A stretch of DNA of 64,000 nt from Celeribacter sp. HF31 (GTDB lineage Bacteria > Pseudomonadota > Alphaproteobacteria > Rhodobacterales > Rhodobacteraceae): the NCBI RefSeq assembly GCF_011806455.1, contig NZ_JAATOT010000003.1, positions 434,001 to 498,000 of the forward strand. The letters run 5' to 3'. The position numbers and the translations under genes are program-made. The notes below the pieces were generated by a model. The model saw nothing but the letters and a program-made list of their open reading frames with translations, did no database searches and was not told the DNA's origin. Positions within the stretch are counted from its first letter, which is position 1; every line of letters begins with the position of its first letter. This document shows positions 55,463-64,000 of the stretch, piece by piece.

Positions 55463-56698
55463 TCAAAGCGGCACGCCCCGCAACAGCTTCGGCACATCTC
55501 CATTGACCCCCGCCGCCTCGCGGATCGCCGCGCGGCGCAGGCCTGTCACCGAATTCACCACGCCCATGCCGATGTCACGCGCGATGCGCAGCAGCGGATT
55601 GTCGTTGGAAAACAGCTTGTTGAAACTGTCGGTCATCAGCGCCATCGCGGCCACATCAAACCGCCGCCATTGCGCGTAGCGTTGCAAAACGTCCTCGCGT
55701 CCGATGTCCTCGCCGCGGCGATGCGCTTCGACCAAAACCTCGGTCAGTGCGCCGACATCCTTCAGCCCCGCATTGAGACCTTGCCCGGAAATCGGGTGCA
55801 TTCCATGCGCGGCATCCCCGACCAGAGCGATGCGCGGTGCAGTGAAACTGTTCGCAAGCGTGATGTTCAAAGGATAGGTAAACCGTTTGCCCGCAAGAGA
55901 AATCTCGCCCAGAAAATCCCCGAACCGAGGTCGCAAAACCGCCAGATAGTCCTCATCGGACAGCGCCTGAATATACGCGGCCATTTGGTCCTTTTCGGTC
56001 CAGACGATGGAGCTTTGATTGCCCGGCAGGGGCAGGATCGCCAAAGGCCCGGAGGGCAGGAAATACTGATGTGCGGCGCCGTTATGCGGCAGTTCATGCG
56101 AAATCGCGCAAACCAGCGCGGTCTGCCCATAGGCCCAGCCGGTGCGCTTGATCCCGGCGCGTTCGGCGGTGCCGGACTTGCGCCCATCGCAGCCAACGAT
56201 CAGCTTGCCTTCGATCTCCGCGCCGCTGTCCAAAGTGACCTTGGCGCCATGCAGATCGATCTCTTGCGCCACCACAAGCCCCTCGACCTGCGTGATCCGG
56301 GGCTGCGCGTCGAGCGCGTTCAGAATGGCCTGACGCAGGAACCGATCCTCGACCATATACCCCATCGGACTTTCGTCGATTTCCCCGTCGCGGAACTCCA
56401 ACATGAAGGGCGCCGGCCCTTCGCCGGGTTTGCCGTCCGTCACTTTCACGTCGAGAATGGGTTGCGCATGTACGCTCACGCGATCCCAAAGACCAATGGC
56501 TTTCAACAGCTTATGAGAGCCGAGAGAGAGCGCATAGCCACGACCGTCAAACACGTCACTGGTGCGCGTGTCTTTCGGCAGGCTGTCGATCAAAGTCACG
56601 TTCAGCCCCGCATTGGCGGAGGCAAGCGCCAACGCCGGACCGTTCAAACCGCCACCGACAATGATGAGATCGCTTTTGGGGGTGATGTTTTGGGTCAT
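55463..56698 (-). CDS. UbiH/Coq6-type FAD-dependent ubiquinone hydroxylase
   Basis: The ATG at 56698 (AAGGAGA upstream) gives 411 residues with FAD motifs LIIVGGGLNGPALALA, GCDGRKSG and GDAAHGMHPISGQGLNAGLKD. It belongs to the UbiH/UbiF/VisC family that hydroxylates ring carbons in ubiquinone synthesis; the exact position cannot be fixed from sequence. It diverges from the amidase gene. Confidence 0.92.
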   Translation of the reverse strand: MTQNITPKSDLIIVGGGLNGPALALASANAGLNVTLIDSLPKDTRTSDVFDGRGYALSLGSHKLLKAIGLWDRVSVHAQPILDVKVTDGKPGEGPAPFMLEFRDGEIDESPMGYMVEDRFLRQAILNALDAQPRITQVEGLVVAQEIDLHGAKVTLDSGAEIEGKLIVGCDGRKSGTAERAGIKRTGWAYGQTALVCAISHELPHNGAAHQYFLPSGPLAILPLPGNQSSIVWTEKDQMAAYIQALSDEDYLAVLRPRFGDFLGEISLAGKRFTYPLNITLANSFTAPRIALVGDAAHGMHPISGQGLNAGLKDVGALTEVLVEAHRRGEDIGREDVLQRYAQWRRFDVAAMALMTDSFNKLFSNDNPLLRIARDIGMGVVNSVTGLRRAAIREAAGVNGDVPKLLRGVPL

Positions 56699-56792
56699 GA
56701 CAGTCTCCTTGCCGCAAATATGACGCGCCAATCAGGATTGTCCATGCGATCTTGCGCCGCTACGCTGCGGCGAGCAGATGAAAGGGCGCAAT

Positions 56793-58121
56793 ATGGTCGA
56801 ATATACGAAGATGAGCATGAGCGATCTGGGGCGGGCCATCGGCACCGGCGACATCGATCCGCGTGATCTGACGGCGGCCTTTCTGGACATGGCAAAGACG
56901 CATCCGTTCCGCGGCCGTATCTATGCCCGTCTCATGGAAGATCGCGCGATGGCAGAGGCCGAAGCCGCCTACGCGCGTGCCAAGGACGGCGTGCGGCGCG
57001 GCCTCTTGGATGGCGTGCCGGTGTCGTGGAAAGACCTCTTCGACACCGCAGGTGTCGCGACCGAAGCGGGCACCGCGTTGCTCAAAGACCGCATCCCGAC
57101 GCGAGATGCCAAAGTCTTGCGCCGCGCGTCCAATGCCGGTCTCGTCGCTCTGGGCAAAACGCATATGTCTGAGCTGGCGTTTTCCGGTCTGGGTCTCAAT
57201 CCGGTGACGGCGACGACGCCCTGTGTGAATGATCATGACGCTGTTTCGGGCGGGTCGTCCTCGGGTGCTGCGGGCTCTGTCGCCTTCGGGCTTGCCCCCG
57301 GTGCGATCGGGTCTGACACCGGCGGTTCGGTGCGTATTCCGTCGGCCTGGAACGATCTTGTGGGGTTGAAAACCACGGCGGGACGTATCCCTCTTGATGG
57401 CGTGGTCCCGTTGGCCGCCGCTTTCGATACCGTCGGGCCATTGGTCAAAACCGTTGAAGATGCGGCGGAGAGTTTCGCCATTCTCGATGGCTCTCCCGCG
57501 CCTGATCTCAAAGGCGCGACACTCAAGGGCAAGCGCCTGCTCGTTCTCGAGAACGTGGTTTTCGATGACATTCGCGATGCGCCTTTGGCCGCCTTTGAGG
57601 CGTCGGTCGAAAAACTGCGTGACGCGGGGGCCGAGATCACCCGCGCGCCCATCAAGGCGGTGACCGAGGCGATGGACCTCTCCGGTATCCTCTTCACGAC
57701 GGAAGCCTACGCCGAGTGGCGTGACTATATCGAAGCCAAACCAGAGCTGATGTATCCGCGCATTCTCGACCGTTTCCGGGCGGGTGGCGCATTTAATGGC
57801 GCGGATTTTGTGGCAGGCTGGAAAAAGCTCGTCCATCTGCGCGGGGACTATCTGCGCGCGACGGCGGGCTATGATGCGGTCATCCTGCCGACCGCGCCGA
57901 TCCTGCCGCCCAATGCGGAGCGATTGATGAATGACGCTGATTACTACGTGACGGAGAATCTTCTGGCGCTGCGCAACACCCGGGTCGGCAACCTCATGGG
58001 GCTGACGGCCCTGACGCTTCCGACTGGCGTGCCGTCTTGTGGCCTCTTGCTGCAAACGCCGCCGATGACCGAGGCGGCGCTGTTGCGACTGGGCGCAGCG
58101 GTGGAAAAGGCTTTGTCCTAA
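56793..58121 (+). CDS. Amidase-signature family enzyme
   Basis: The ATG at 56793 (AAAGGG upstream) is preferred to 56778. The 442-residue protein has the Ser-Ser-Lys amidase core: GVPVSWKDLFDTAG (Lys), VSGGSSSGAAGSVA and GSDTGGSVRIPSAW. It is not GatA: it stands alone without gatB/C and lacks the GatA tail. It may hydrolyse a small amide or urea-type compound; substrate unknown. Confidence 0.88.
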   Translation: MVEYTKMSMSDLGRAIGTGDIDPRDLTAAFLDMAKTHPFRGRIYARLMEDRAMAEAEAAYARAKDGVRRGLLDGVPVSWKDLFDTAGVATEAGTALLKDRIPTRDAKVLRRASNAGLVALGKTHMSELAFSGLGLNPVTATTPCVNDHDAVSGGSSSGAAGSVAFGLAPGAIGSDTGGSVRIPSAWNDLVGLKTTAGRIPLDGVVPLAAAFDTVGPLVKTVEDAAESFAILDGSPAPDLKGATLKGKRLLVLENVVFDDIRDAPLAAFEASVEKLRDAGAEITRAPIKAVTEAMDLSGILFTTEAYAEWRDYIEAKPELMYPRILDRFRAGGAFNGADFVAGWKKLVHLRGDYLRATAGYDAVILPTAPILPPNAERLMNDADYYVTENLLALRNTRVGNLMGLTALTLPTGVPSCGLLLQTPPMTEAALLRLGAAVEKALS

Positions 58122-58250
58122 AAGTCACAACTTCTGCGAGCGTGCCGCTGTCAAGGACGTCTTTCTCTGGACCAAATCGGTCGTGCCGGTTATCTTGATC
58201 TCAAACACCCGGGCAAAAAGATCCGGAAAAACAGAGGCAGTAGCAGTTTC

Positions 58251-59432
58251 ATGACGTTCCCTGAGCGGTTTTCCAACCTGCCGGAATATGCGTTCCCGCG
58301 TTTGCGCACCCTTCTCGACGCCCATGCGCCGGGGGGTGAGGTCATGCATATGACCATCGGCGAGCCGCGCCATGCGATGCCGCCTTTCGTGGGTGACGTC
58401 CTGGCTGAACATGTCGCGGAATTCGCGAAATATCCGAGCAATTATGGCACAGAGGTGCTCCTGTCTGAGATCGCAGGCTGGCTCAAGCGGCGGTTCAATG
58501 TGACGGTCACGCCCGAAACCGACATCATGGCGGTGAACGGCACGCGCGAGGGGTTGATGAACGCCTGTCTTGCGCTCTGCCCCGAGACGAAGCGCGGCAA
58601 ACAGCCGGTCGTTTTGACGCCCAACCCGTTCTATCAGGTCTATGCCGTCTCCGCCGTCACCATTGGTGCTGAGCCGGTCTTTGTGCCGGCCACGCGCGAC
58701 AACGGGTTTTTGCCGGATTACGCCGGTCTGCCGACCGAGGTGCTGGATCGCACGACGATTGCCTATATTTGCAGCCCCTCGAACCCGCAGGGCGCGATTG
58801 CGACGCGGGAGTATTTGCACGACTTGATCGCCCTGGCCGAAAAGCACGATTTCAAAGTGTTCTCCGACGAATGCTATTCCGAGATTTACCGGGGCGAGCC
58901 GCCCGTTAGCGCGCTTCAAGTGGCGCAAGAGATGGGGGCGGACCCGGAGCGTGTGGTGATTTTCCATTCGCTGTCGAAACGCTCGAACCTTCCGGGGCTG
59001 CGCTCTGGTTTTGTGGCCTCTGGTCCCAAAAGCATGGGCTATATTCGTCAGCTTCGTGCCTACGGCGGCGCGCCTCTGCCCAATCCGATCCAAGCGGTGT
59101 CGGCGCGGGTCTGGGCCGACGAGGACCACGTCATTGCCTCGCGCAAACTCTATGTCGAGAAATTCGAGATCGCCGATGAGGTGTTTTCCGGCATTCAAGG
59201 CGCGGAGGCCCCACAGGCGGGGTTCTTCCTCTGGCTGCCGGTCAATGATGGCGAAGAGGCCGCGATGAAACTTTGGACGGAAACCGGCGTGCGGGTCTTG
59301 CCCGGCACCTATCTGTCGCGGGACGTGAACGGGGACAACCCCGGCAAGAATTACATCCGGGTCGCACTCGTGGCCCCAAAAGAAGAAACACAGCGCGGGC
59401 TCATCCGGCTTCGCGACTGTTTGTACGGTTAA
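58251..59432 (+). CDS. Class I/II aminotransferase, DapC-like
   Basis: The 393-residue PLP aminotransferase has the PLP lysine at K243 (SLSKRSNLPGLRSGF), ICSPSNPQGAI and SDECYSEIY. The N-terminus (LPEYAFPRLRTLLDAHAPGG) resembles succinyldiaminopimelate aminotransferase DapC of alphaproteobacteria. With dapF in the window it would serve meso-diaminopimelate synthesis, but other transaminases of this family look alike. It is 14 bp before ftsK and may share its transcript. Confidence 0.8.
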   Translation: MTFPERFSNLPEYAFPRLRTLLDAHAPGGEVMHMTIGEPRHAMPPFVGDVLAEHVAEFAKYPSNYGTEVLLSEIAGWLKRRFNVTVTPETDIMAVNGTREGLMNACLALCPETKRGKQPVVLTPNPFYQVYAVSAVTIGAEPVFVPATRDNGFLPDYAGLPTEVLDRTTIAYICSPSNPQGAIATREYLHDLIALAEKHDFKVFSDECYSEIYRGEPPVSALQVAQEMGADPERVVIFHSLSKRSNLPGLRSGFVASGPKSMGYIRQLRAYGGAPLPNPIQAVSARVWADEDHVIASRKLYVEKFEIADEVFSGIQGAEAPQAGFFLWLPVNDGEEAAMKLWTETGVRVLPGTYLSRDVNGDNPGKNYIRVALVAPKEETQRGLIRLRDCLYG

Positions 59433-59446
59433 GGTAAGAGGCAGGC

Positions 59447-62400
59447 ATGGCATCCTATCAGGCGCGCGGTCGCGACCCGCTTTTCGACAGAAACACCCAG
59501 GCGCTTTTGGAGCGTCGCGGGCGAGAACTTATCGGTCTCGGGCTTTTGGCCGTTGGGTTCCTGATCGCGCTGATGTTGGGCTCTTATGTGCCTGAGGATC
59601 CGAGCTGGCTGTCCGCCACCGAAGCGCCTGTGCATAACATCCTGGGCCGTCTCGGCGCCTCCGTGGCTTCGCCTTTGATGATCATCGTGGGGGTGGCGTC
59701 CTGGGGATTTGTTCTGGGGTTTGCGGCTTGGGGCCTGCGTTTCGTTTTGCATCGCGGGGCCGAACGCGCCCTGTCTCGTGCCGTTTTCGTGCCGATCGCC
59801 ATTGCCGTGGCCGCGATCTATGCCTCGACGCACGCCTCCACCGCGCCGCAAAGCTTTGGCGGTCTGTTTGGCGACACTGTGCTGGCCGCCTTGATCCAGA
59901 TTTTGCCCTTTGGCGCCGCCTTCAGCCTCAAGGTTCTGGCGCTTCTGTCCTTCTTCGGTGCGCTGGCCTTGGGGCTCTTCGCGCTTGGTGTGACCGTTGC
60001 TGAGCTGAAGCTGGCCTGGCGTTTCCTGCTGGTTGGTGTGGTGTCGCTTTATGCGCTGGCGCTGCATCTTTTGGGCCGTGGTGCGCGGAGCTCCGTCGTC
60101 ATGGGGCAACAGATGGCCCGCAGTGCCGCAACCCGTCGCGAAGAACGCCGTGCCGAACGTCAGATGCTGGCCGAACAACAGGCCGCGTTCGAGGCGCAAA
60201 TGGCGCAGGCCGAGCCGCGTGTCGCGGGGCGTGTGATCCGTGCGGAACAGCCGGTGATCGAGACCCCGCCGATGGAGGTCGACCAAAAACCGTCGCTTCT
60301 GTCCAAGATGCCGGGTCTTTTGAAACGCACTGCGCCCGAAGATCTGGAGCCCGAGTTGATCGAACCCGATCTGGCGCCCGATGTGGATATGGGGCCGGGG
60401 CAGGATGATCGCATCCGCTCGAAAATTTCTTCGGCCATCAGTGCCCGTGCCCGTTCCGTGCCGCGTGGGGGGATGACGGGCAACAGCCGTGTGGAACCGC
60501 CTTTGACCGCGGTGCAGAAGGCAGCGCAGAAGTATCGCAAAGGTCCGGCGCCGATCATCTTTGATCAGCACGCCACGGCGACCCCGGTTGCGGCGCCCGC
60601 GGCGCAGGAGTCCTATGCTGAGACTTATGCCGAGTCCCATGGCTATGAAGAGGTGCCTGAGGTTGCCTATTACGCCGAGTATGACGCAGGTTTTGCTGAC
60701 GCGGAGTATGCCGACGCGGGCTATGTCGCATCCTATGAGGACGAGGGTTTCGTCGAGGATGCCTTGGAAACGCCGGAGTATGTCGATCCGCAGCCGGCGC
60801 GTTATGAACCTGCCGCCCCTGCTGTGCCGGAGCAAAAACGCGTGGTGCAGCACCCGGTGCGCAAACCGGTCGCACCGTCGAAACAGGCGCAGGCAGAGGC
60901 GCAGCCTTCGTTGAAATTCGACCCCAGAGAGGCCGAATACGAGACGCCGCCGCTGTCTCTCTTGGAGAACCCGACCAACATCGTGCGTCACACTCTGTCC
61001 GATGAGGCCTTGGAAGAAAACGCGCGGATGCTGGAAAGCGTGCTGGATGACTATGGCGTCAAGGGCGAGATCGTCTCTGTGCGTCCGGGCCCTGTCGTAA
61101 CCATGTACGAGTTGGAACCCGCGCCGGGTCTCAAGGCCTCACGTGTGATCGGTCTGGCCGATGACATCGCGCGGTCTATGTCGGCGCTGTCCGCGCGTGT
61201 CTCGACCGTGCCGGGCCGCTCCGTGATCGGGATCGAATTGCCGAATGACCACCGCGAAATGGTGTCCTTCCGCGAGATCCTCTCGACCCGGGATTATGGC
61301 GATGGCAAGCTGTCACTGCCGCTGGCCTTGGGTAAAGACATCGGTGGCGATCCGGTCGTCACCAACCTCGCGAAGATGCCGCACCTTTTGATCGCGGGGA
61401 CCACCGGTTCCGGGAAATCCGTGGCGATCAACACGATGATCCTGTCGCTCTTGTACCGTCTGACGCCGGAAGATTGCCGTCTGATCATGATCGACCCGAA
61501 GATGCTGGAACTCTCCGTCTATGATGGCATTCCGCACCTGTTGAGTCCGGTTGTGACCGACCCGAAAAAGGCCGTTGTGGCGCTGAAATGGGTCGTCGCC
61601 GAGATGGAAGATCGCTACCGCAAAATGTCCAAAATGGGCGTGCGGAACATCGACGGTTACAACGGCCGGGTGAAGGAAGCGCTCGACAAGGGCGAGATGT
61701 TCTCCCGCACCGTGCAGACCGGCTTTGACGACGAGACCGGCGATCCGATTTTCGAGACCGAGGAATTCCAGCCGGAAAAACTGCCCTTCATCGTGGTGAT
61801 CGTCGACGAGATGGCCGACCTGATGATGGTCGCGGGCAAGGAGATCGAGGCCTGTATCCAGCGTCTGGCACAGATGGCGCGGGCCTCGGGCATTCACCTC
61901 ATCATGGCGACACAGCGGCCCTCCGTGGACGTCATCACCGGCACCATCAAGGCCAACTTCCCGACCCGGATTTCCTTCCAGGTGACCTCGAAAATCGACA
62001 GTCGCACCATTCTGGGCGAACAAGGCGCCGAACAGCTTTTGGGCATGGGCGACATGCTCTACATGGCGGGCGGTGGGAAAATCCAACGCTGCCACGCGCC
62101 TTTCGTGTCCGATGAAGAGGTCGAGAAAATCGTGTCTTACCTTAAGGCCTACGGTCCGCCCGATTATGTCGGCGGCGTGGTCGAGGGGCCGGAGTCCGAC
62201 AAGGAAGCGGATATCGACGCGGTTCTGGGGCTCTCGACCGGTGGCAACACCAATGGCGAAGATGCGCTCTACGATCAGGCGGTGGCTATCGTGATCAAGG
62301 ACCGCAAATGTTCGACCTCCTACATCCAGCGCAAACTGGCGATCGGCTACAACAAGGCCGCGCGTCTGGTGGAGCAGATGGAGGACGAGGGTGTCGTTTC

Positions 62401-62449
62401 GGCCGCGAACCACGTTGGCAAACGCGAAATTTTGGTGCCGGAACAGTAA
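59447..62449 (+). CDS. ftsK: DNA translocase FtsK
   Basis: The 1000-residue protein has an N-terminal membrane domain (~4 helices, about 25-205), an Ala/Pro/Glu-rich linker (about 210-480) and a C-terminal RecA-type motor with Walker [12 protein letters not shown], Walker [12 protein letters not shown], and the winged-helix gamma domain ([23 protein letters not shown]). It links cell division to chromosome segregation at dif. The linker is variable and species-specific. It is preceded by the aminotransferase gene and followed by lolA, in the usual ftsK-lolA order. Confidence 0.97.
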   Translation: MASYQARGRDPLFDRNTQALLERRGRELIGLGLLAVGFLIALMLGSYVPEDPSWLSATEAPVHNILGRLGASVASPLMIIVGVASWGFVLGFAAWGLRFVLHRGAERALSRAVFVPIAIAVAAIYASTHASTAPQSFGGLFGDTVLAALIQILPFGAAFSLKVLALLSFFGALALGLFALGVTVAELKLAWRFLLVGVVSLYALALHLLGRGARSSVVMGQQMARSAATRREERRAERQMLAEQQAAFEAQMAQAEPRVAGRVIRAEQPVIETPPMEVDQKPSLLSKMPGLLKRTAPEDLEPELIEPDLAPDVDMGPGQDDRIRSKISSAISARARSVPRGGMTGNSRVEPPLTAVQKAAQKYRKGPAPIIFDQHATATPVAAPAAQESYAETYAESHGYEEVPEVAYYAEYDAGFADAEYADAGYVASYEDEGFVEDALETPEYVDPQPARYEPAAPAVPEQKRVVQHPVRKPVAPSKQAQAEAQPSLKFDPREAEYETPPLSLLENPTNIVRHTLSDEALEENARMLESVLDDYGVKGEIVSVRPGPVVTMYELEPAPGLKASRVIGLADDIARSMSALSARVSTVPGRSVIGIELPNDHREMVSFREILSTRDYGDGKLSLPLALGKDIGGDPVVTNLAKMPHLLIAGTTGSGKSVAINTMILSLLYRLTPEDCRLIMIDPKMLELSVYDGIPHLLSPVVTDPKKAVVALKWVVAEMEDRYRKMSKMGVRNIDGYNGRVKEALDKGEMFSRTVQTGFDDETGDPIFETEEFQPEKLPFIVVIVDEMADLMMVAGKEIEACIQRLAQMARASGIHLIMATQRPSVDVITGTIKANFPTRISFQVTSKIDSRTILGEQGAEQLLGMGDMLYMAGGGKIQRCHAPFVSDEEVEKIVSYLKAYGPPDYVGGVVEGPESDKEADIDAVLGLSTGGNTNGEDALYDQAVAIVIKDRKCSTSYIQRKLAIGYNKAARLVEQMEDEGVVSAANHVGKREILVPEQ

Positions 62450-62542
62450 GTTCGGCACCTGCGATAGGCGTTCACACGCCTGTCGCTCTCTTGTGAAAAA
62501 GAGAGATGTGGCAGGATTGAAAATCTGACGTATATCTACGCC

Positions 62543-63157
62543 ATGAAACGATTTCTGACCGCGCTCGCGCCCGCCGCCCTGATTGCTTTGTCGACCGTCG
62601 CTCCTGCGGCGGCTGAAAAGCTGTCCCTCTCTACACTCTCCAATTATCTGAACAGCCTCGGCACGGTTCAGGCGGATTTTGTCCAAACCAACGACGATGG
62701 ATCACGTTCCAATGGCCAGGTGACGATCAAACGTCCCGGCCGGATGCGTCTTGATTACGGCTCCGGCAATGATGCGCTTGTGCTGGTGTCTGGTGGCCAG
62801 GTCGGGGTGTTCGATCCGGGCTCGAATGAGCCGCCGCAGCGCTTTCCGCTGTCGCAAACCCCGCTGTCTGTGATTCTCAAGCGCAATGTGGATTTGAATG
62901 CCGCCAAGATGGTCGTGTCGCATCGCGAAGAAAATGGCGACACGATTGTGCGGGCGCAGGATCCCGACAATCCCGAATACGGCTATATCGACCTGATTTT
63001 TAGCGCCACGCCTGTGCTCAAGGCCTGGGTCATTCACGATGAGGGCGGCGGCTCGACCACCGTGCAGTTGACCAAGATGTCGCTGGGTGGCTCTGTGTCG
63101 GATCGCGAATTCAACATCCGTGCAGAAGCCGACCGGCGCGGGACGCCGCTCGACTAA
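62543..63157 (+). CDS. lolA: Outer-membrane lipoprotein carrier protein
   Basis: The 204-residue protein has a signal peptide (cut near AAA, residue 23) and the LolA fold: LSLSTLSNYLNSLGTVQADFVQ, GQVTIKRPGRMRLDYG, then LSVILKRNVDL and the YIDLIFSA strand. It ferries lipoproteins across the periplasm. It lies 93 bp after ftsK; the intervening bases hold an imperfect hairpin. Confidence 0.95.
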   Translation: MKRFLTALAPAALIALSTVAPAAAEKLSLSTLSNYLNSLGTVQADFVQTNDDGSRSNGQVTIKRPGRMRLDYGSGNDALVLVSGGQVGVFDPGSNEPPQRFPLSQTPLSVILKRNVDLNAAKMVVSHREENGDTIVRAQDPDNPEYGYIDLIFSATPVLKAWVIHDEGGGSTTVQLTKMSLGGSVSDREFNIRAEADRRGTPLD

Positions 63158-63165
63158 AGTGTTTC

Positions 63166-63747
63166 TCAGAGTTTGCCGCAGGCCAAAAGCTGATCCCGAT
63201 AGGTGTCAGAGCGTGCGGCAACCTGAGAGGACACACGCAACAACCACGGTTTGGCATTATAGGAGCCGCGCGCATAGCCCGTGCGCCCCTCGTGATAGGC
63301 GAGGTATTGCGCGCGGGCATCGGCCTTGGAAATGCCGAGGGCCTCATAGGATTTGTCCATATACCAGCCCATGAAATCGGTGGCGTCTTCGATCCGGTCG
63401 CGTTTCGCGCCACGCCCGCCTTCCTCATCGCGGTACTCGTCCCAGGTGGCATCGAGCGCCTGGGCGTAGCCGTAAGCCGAGCTTTGGCGGCCCATCGGGA
63501 TCACATCCAAAACAAAGCGGTAGGGCGTGCGCGCGTCACCGATGAATTTGCTTTCCTGATAGAATGTCGCCATCTGAACATAGACCGGAACGCCCCATTT
63601 GCGTTCGGTGCGTTTCATGGCCCGATGATATCTCGGGCGTTCGGATACGATTGCGCATGCATTGTCGAGATCGCGCGGCGCGGAATAATTCCCGCCACAA
63701 GCCGCGACCAAAAGACAAAACCCCAATGCGCGAAGACCTCTGCTCAT
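63166..63747 (-). CDS. Lytic transglycosylase-like lipoprotein
   Basis: The ATG at 63747 gives 193 residues with a lipoprotein signal (LLVAAC, C17). The mature part contains the SLT-type helical pattern: VQMATFYQESKF (the E of ATFYQES as possible catalytic Glu), SSAYGYAQALDATWDEY and YLAYHEGRTGY. It is probably a peptidoglycan lytic transglycosylase in the outer membrane. It converges on lolA, eight bases apart. Confidence 0.82.
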   Translation of the reverse strand: MSRGLRALGFCLLVAACGGNYSAPRDLDNACAIVSERPRYHRAMKRTERKWGVPVYVQMATFYQESKFIGDARTPYRFVLDVIPMGRQSSAYGYAQALDATWDEYRDEEGGRGAKRDRIEDATDFMGWYMDKSYEALGISKADARAQYLAYHEGRTGYARGSYNAKPWLLRVSSQVAARSDTYRDQLLACGKL

Positions 63748-63831
63748 ACCTGCCTCTCGCTCTTTACTTTTTCGCAATCATAGCGAATTTCACCGGGCTG
63801 TGAAATGGCATTCCTGTGAACGACTTGGGGC

Positions 63832-64000
63832 TCAGATCACCAAGGCCAAGAGCAACGGCAGATACAGCACGGACAAAAGCGTCGAGGAAACCACGAGGGC
63901 GGCGACGGAGTCGGAGTCCGCGCCATATTTTTCTGCGAGCATGTAGGAAGTGACGGCCACAGGCGTGGCGATTTGCACCACAAGCACGGCGAAGGGCACG
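63832..64000 (-). CDS. AEC-family transporter (3' end only)
   Basis: Only the last 56 codons, running off the window edge, are seen: VPFAVLVVQIATPVAVTSYMLAEKYG, then SVAALVVSSTLLSVLYLPLLLALVI and a stop. The pattern is the C-terminal pair of helices of auxin-efflux-carrier (AEC) permeases. Cargo unknown. Confidence 0.7.
   Translation of the reverse strand, partial: VPFAVLVVQIATPVAVTSYMLAEKYGADSDSVAALVVSSTLLSVLYLPLLLALVI

Noticed and set aside
59429-60991. 520-aa minus-strand ORF opposite the ftsK N-terminal half
   Set aside because: Arg/His/Gln-rich shadow of the ftsK linker.

Overview
The window is a 64 kb piece of a high-GC alphaproteobacterial chromosome, most likely from a marine Rhodobacterales (Roseobacter-group) organism. 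This is inferred from gene content: a Na+-translocating NADH:quinone reductase, a petABC cytochrome bc1 operon, a CcrM-type cell-cycle methyltransferase, the lpxK/waaA/DUF4170 order, and the DUF2125 and DUF3576 envelope proteins. Codon use is strongly GC-biased nearly throughout. The species cannot be named from the sequence alone.

Layout. 1-1.06 kb: 3' end of nqrF and its terminator. 1.16-8.39 kb: a compact integrated element in the 3' end of tRNA-Lys(TTT). It is bounded by identical 50-bp direct repeats and has paired integrase arm-type sites near both ends. It carries a tyrosine integrase, an unknown acidic protein, an AlpA-type HTH protein, a 73-aa protein, a protein resembling Rep_trans-type replication initiators with a GC hairpin just upstream, and one cargo gene for an autotransporter-like outer-membrane protein. 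8.4-11.3 kb: dapF, mtaB and a GST-like gene. 11.5-14.3 kb: petABC. 14.3-17.6 kb: thiBPQ thiamine uptake behind a TPP riboswitch. 17.75-21.9 kb: a three-domain META lipoprotein-like/secreted protein, ilvD and a LacI-family regulator with a palindromic operator. 22.0-22.9 kb: tRNA-Arg(CCT) followed by a wrecked acyltransferase gene. 23-26.6 kb: a membrane-anchored winged-helix protein, small secreted proteins, rnhB, and ccrM with three GANTC sites in its leader. 26.7-30.2 kb: an alkB-like monooxygenase, mutY, a DciA-like gene and dsbA.

30.2-38.7 kb: lpxK-waaA-DUF4170 (lipid A/Kdo), a probable glucosyl/mannosyl-glycerate pair (phosphatase plus GT), cysQ-pmbA and a DUF2125 protein. 38.8-42.4 kb: SDR, enoyl-CoA hydratase, a flavoprotein and a luciferase-like oxidoreductase. 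42.4-47.3 kb: holA-lptE-leuS and a DUF3576 lipoprotein; leuS holds an AT-rich insert. 47.4-51.6 kb: a porin, YggS, an acetyltransferase, an L,D-transpeptidase-like gene and ribA. 51.8-55.4 kb: an orphan OmpR-type regulator, xth, a CnoX-like thioredoxin, a LON-domain protein and Trm112. 55.4-64 kb: a ubiquinone hydroxylase, an amidase, a DapC-like aminotransferase, ftsK, lolA, a lytic transglycosylase-like lipoprotein and the 3' end of an AEC transporter.

Most genes are ordinary core functions. The accessory part is the tRNA-Lys element, with a smaller scar next to tRNA-Arg. Integration appears to have separated tRNA-Lys from its own terminator, which now lies at the far end of the island; this may expose the cargo gene to read-through from the tRNA promoter. 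No CRISPR array, rRNA operon or intact insertion sequence was seen.
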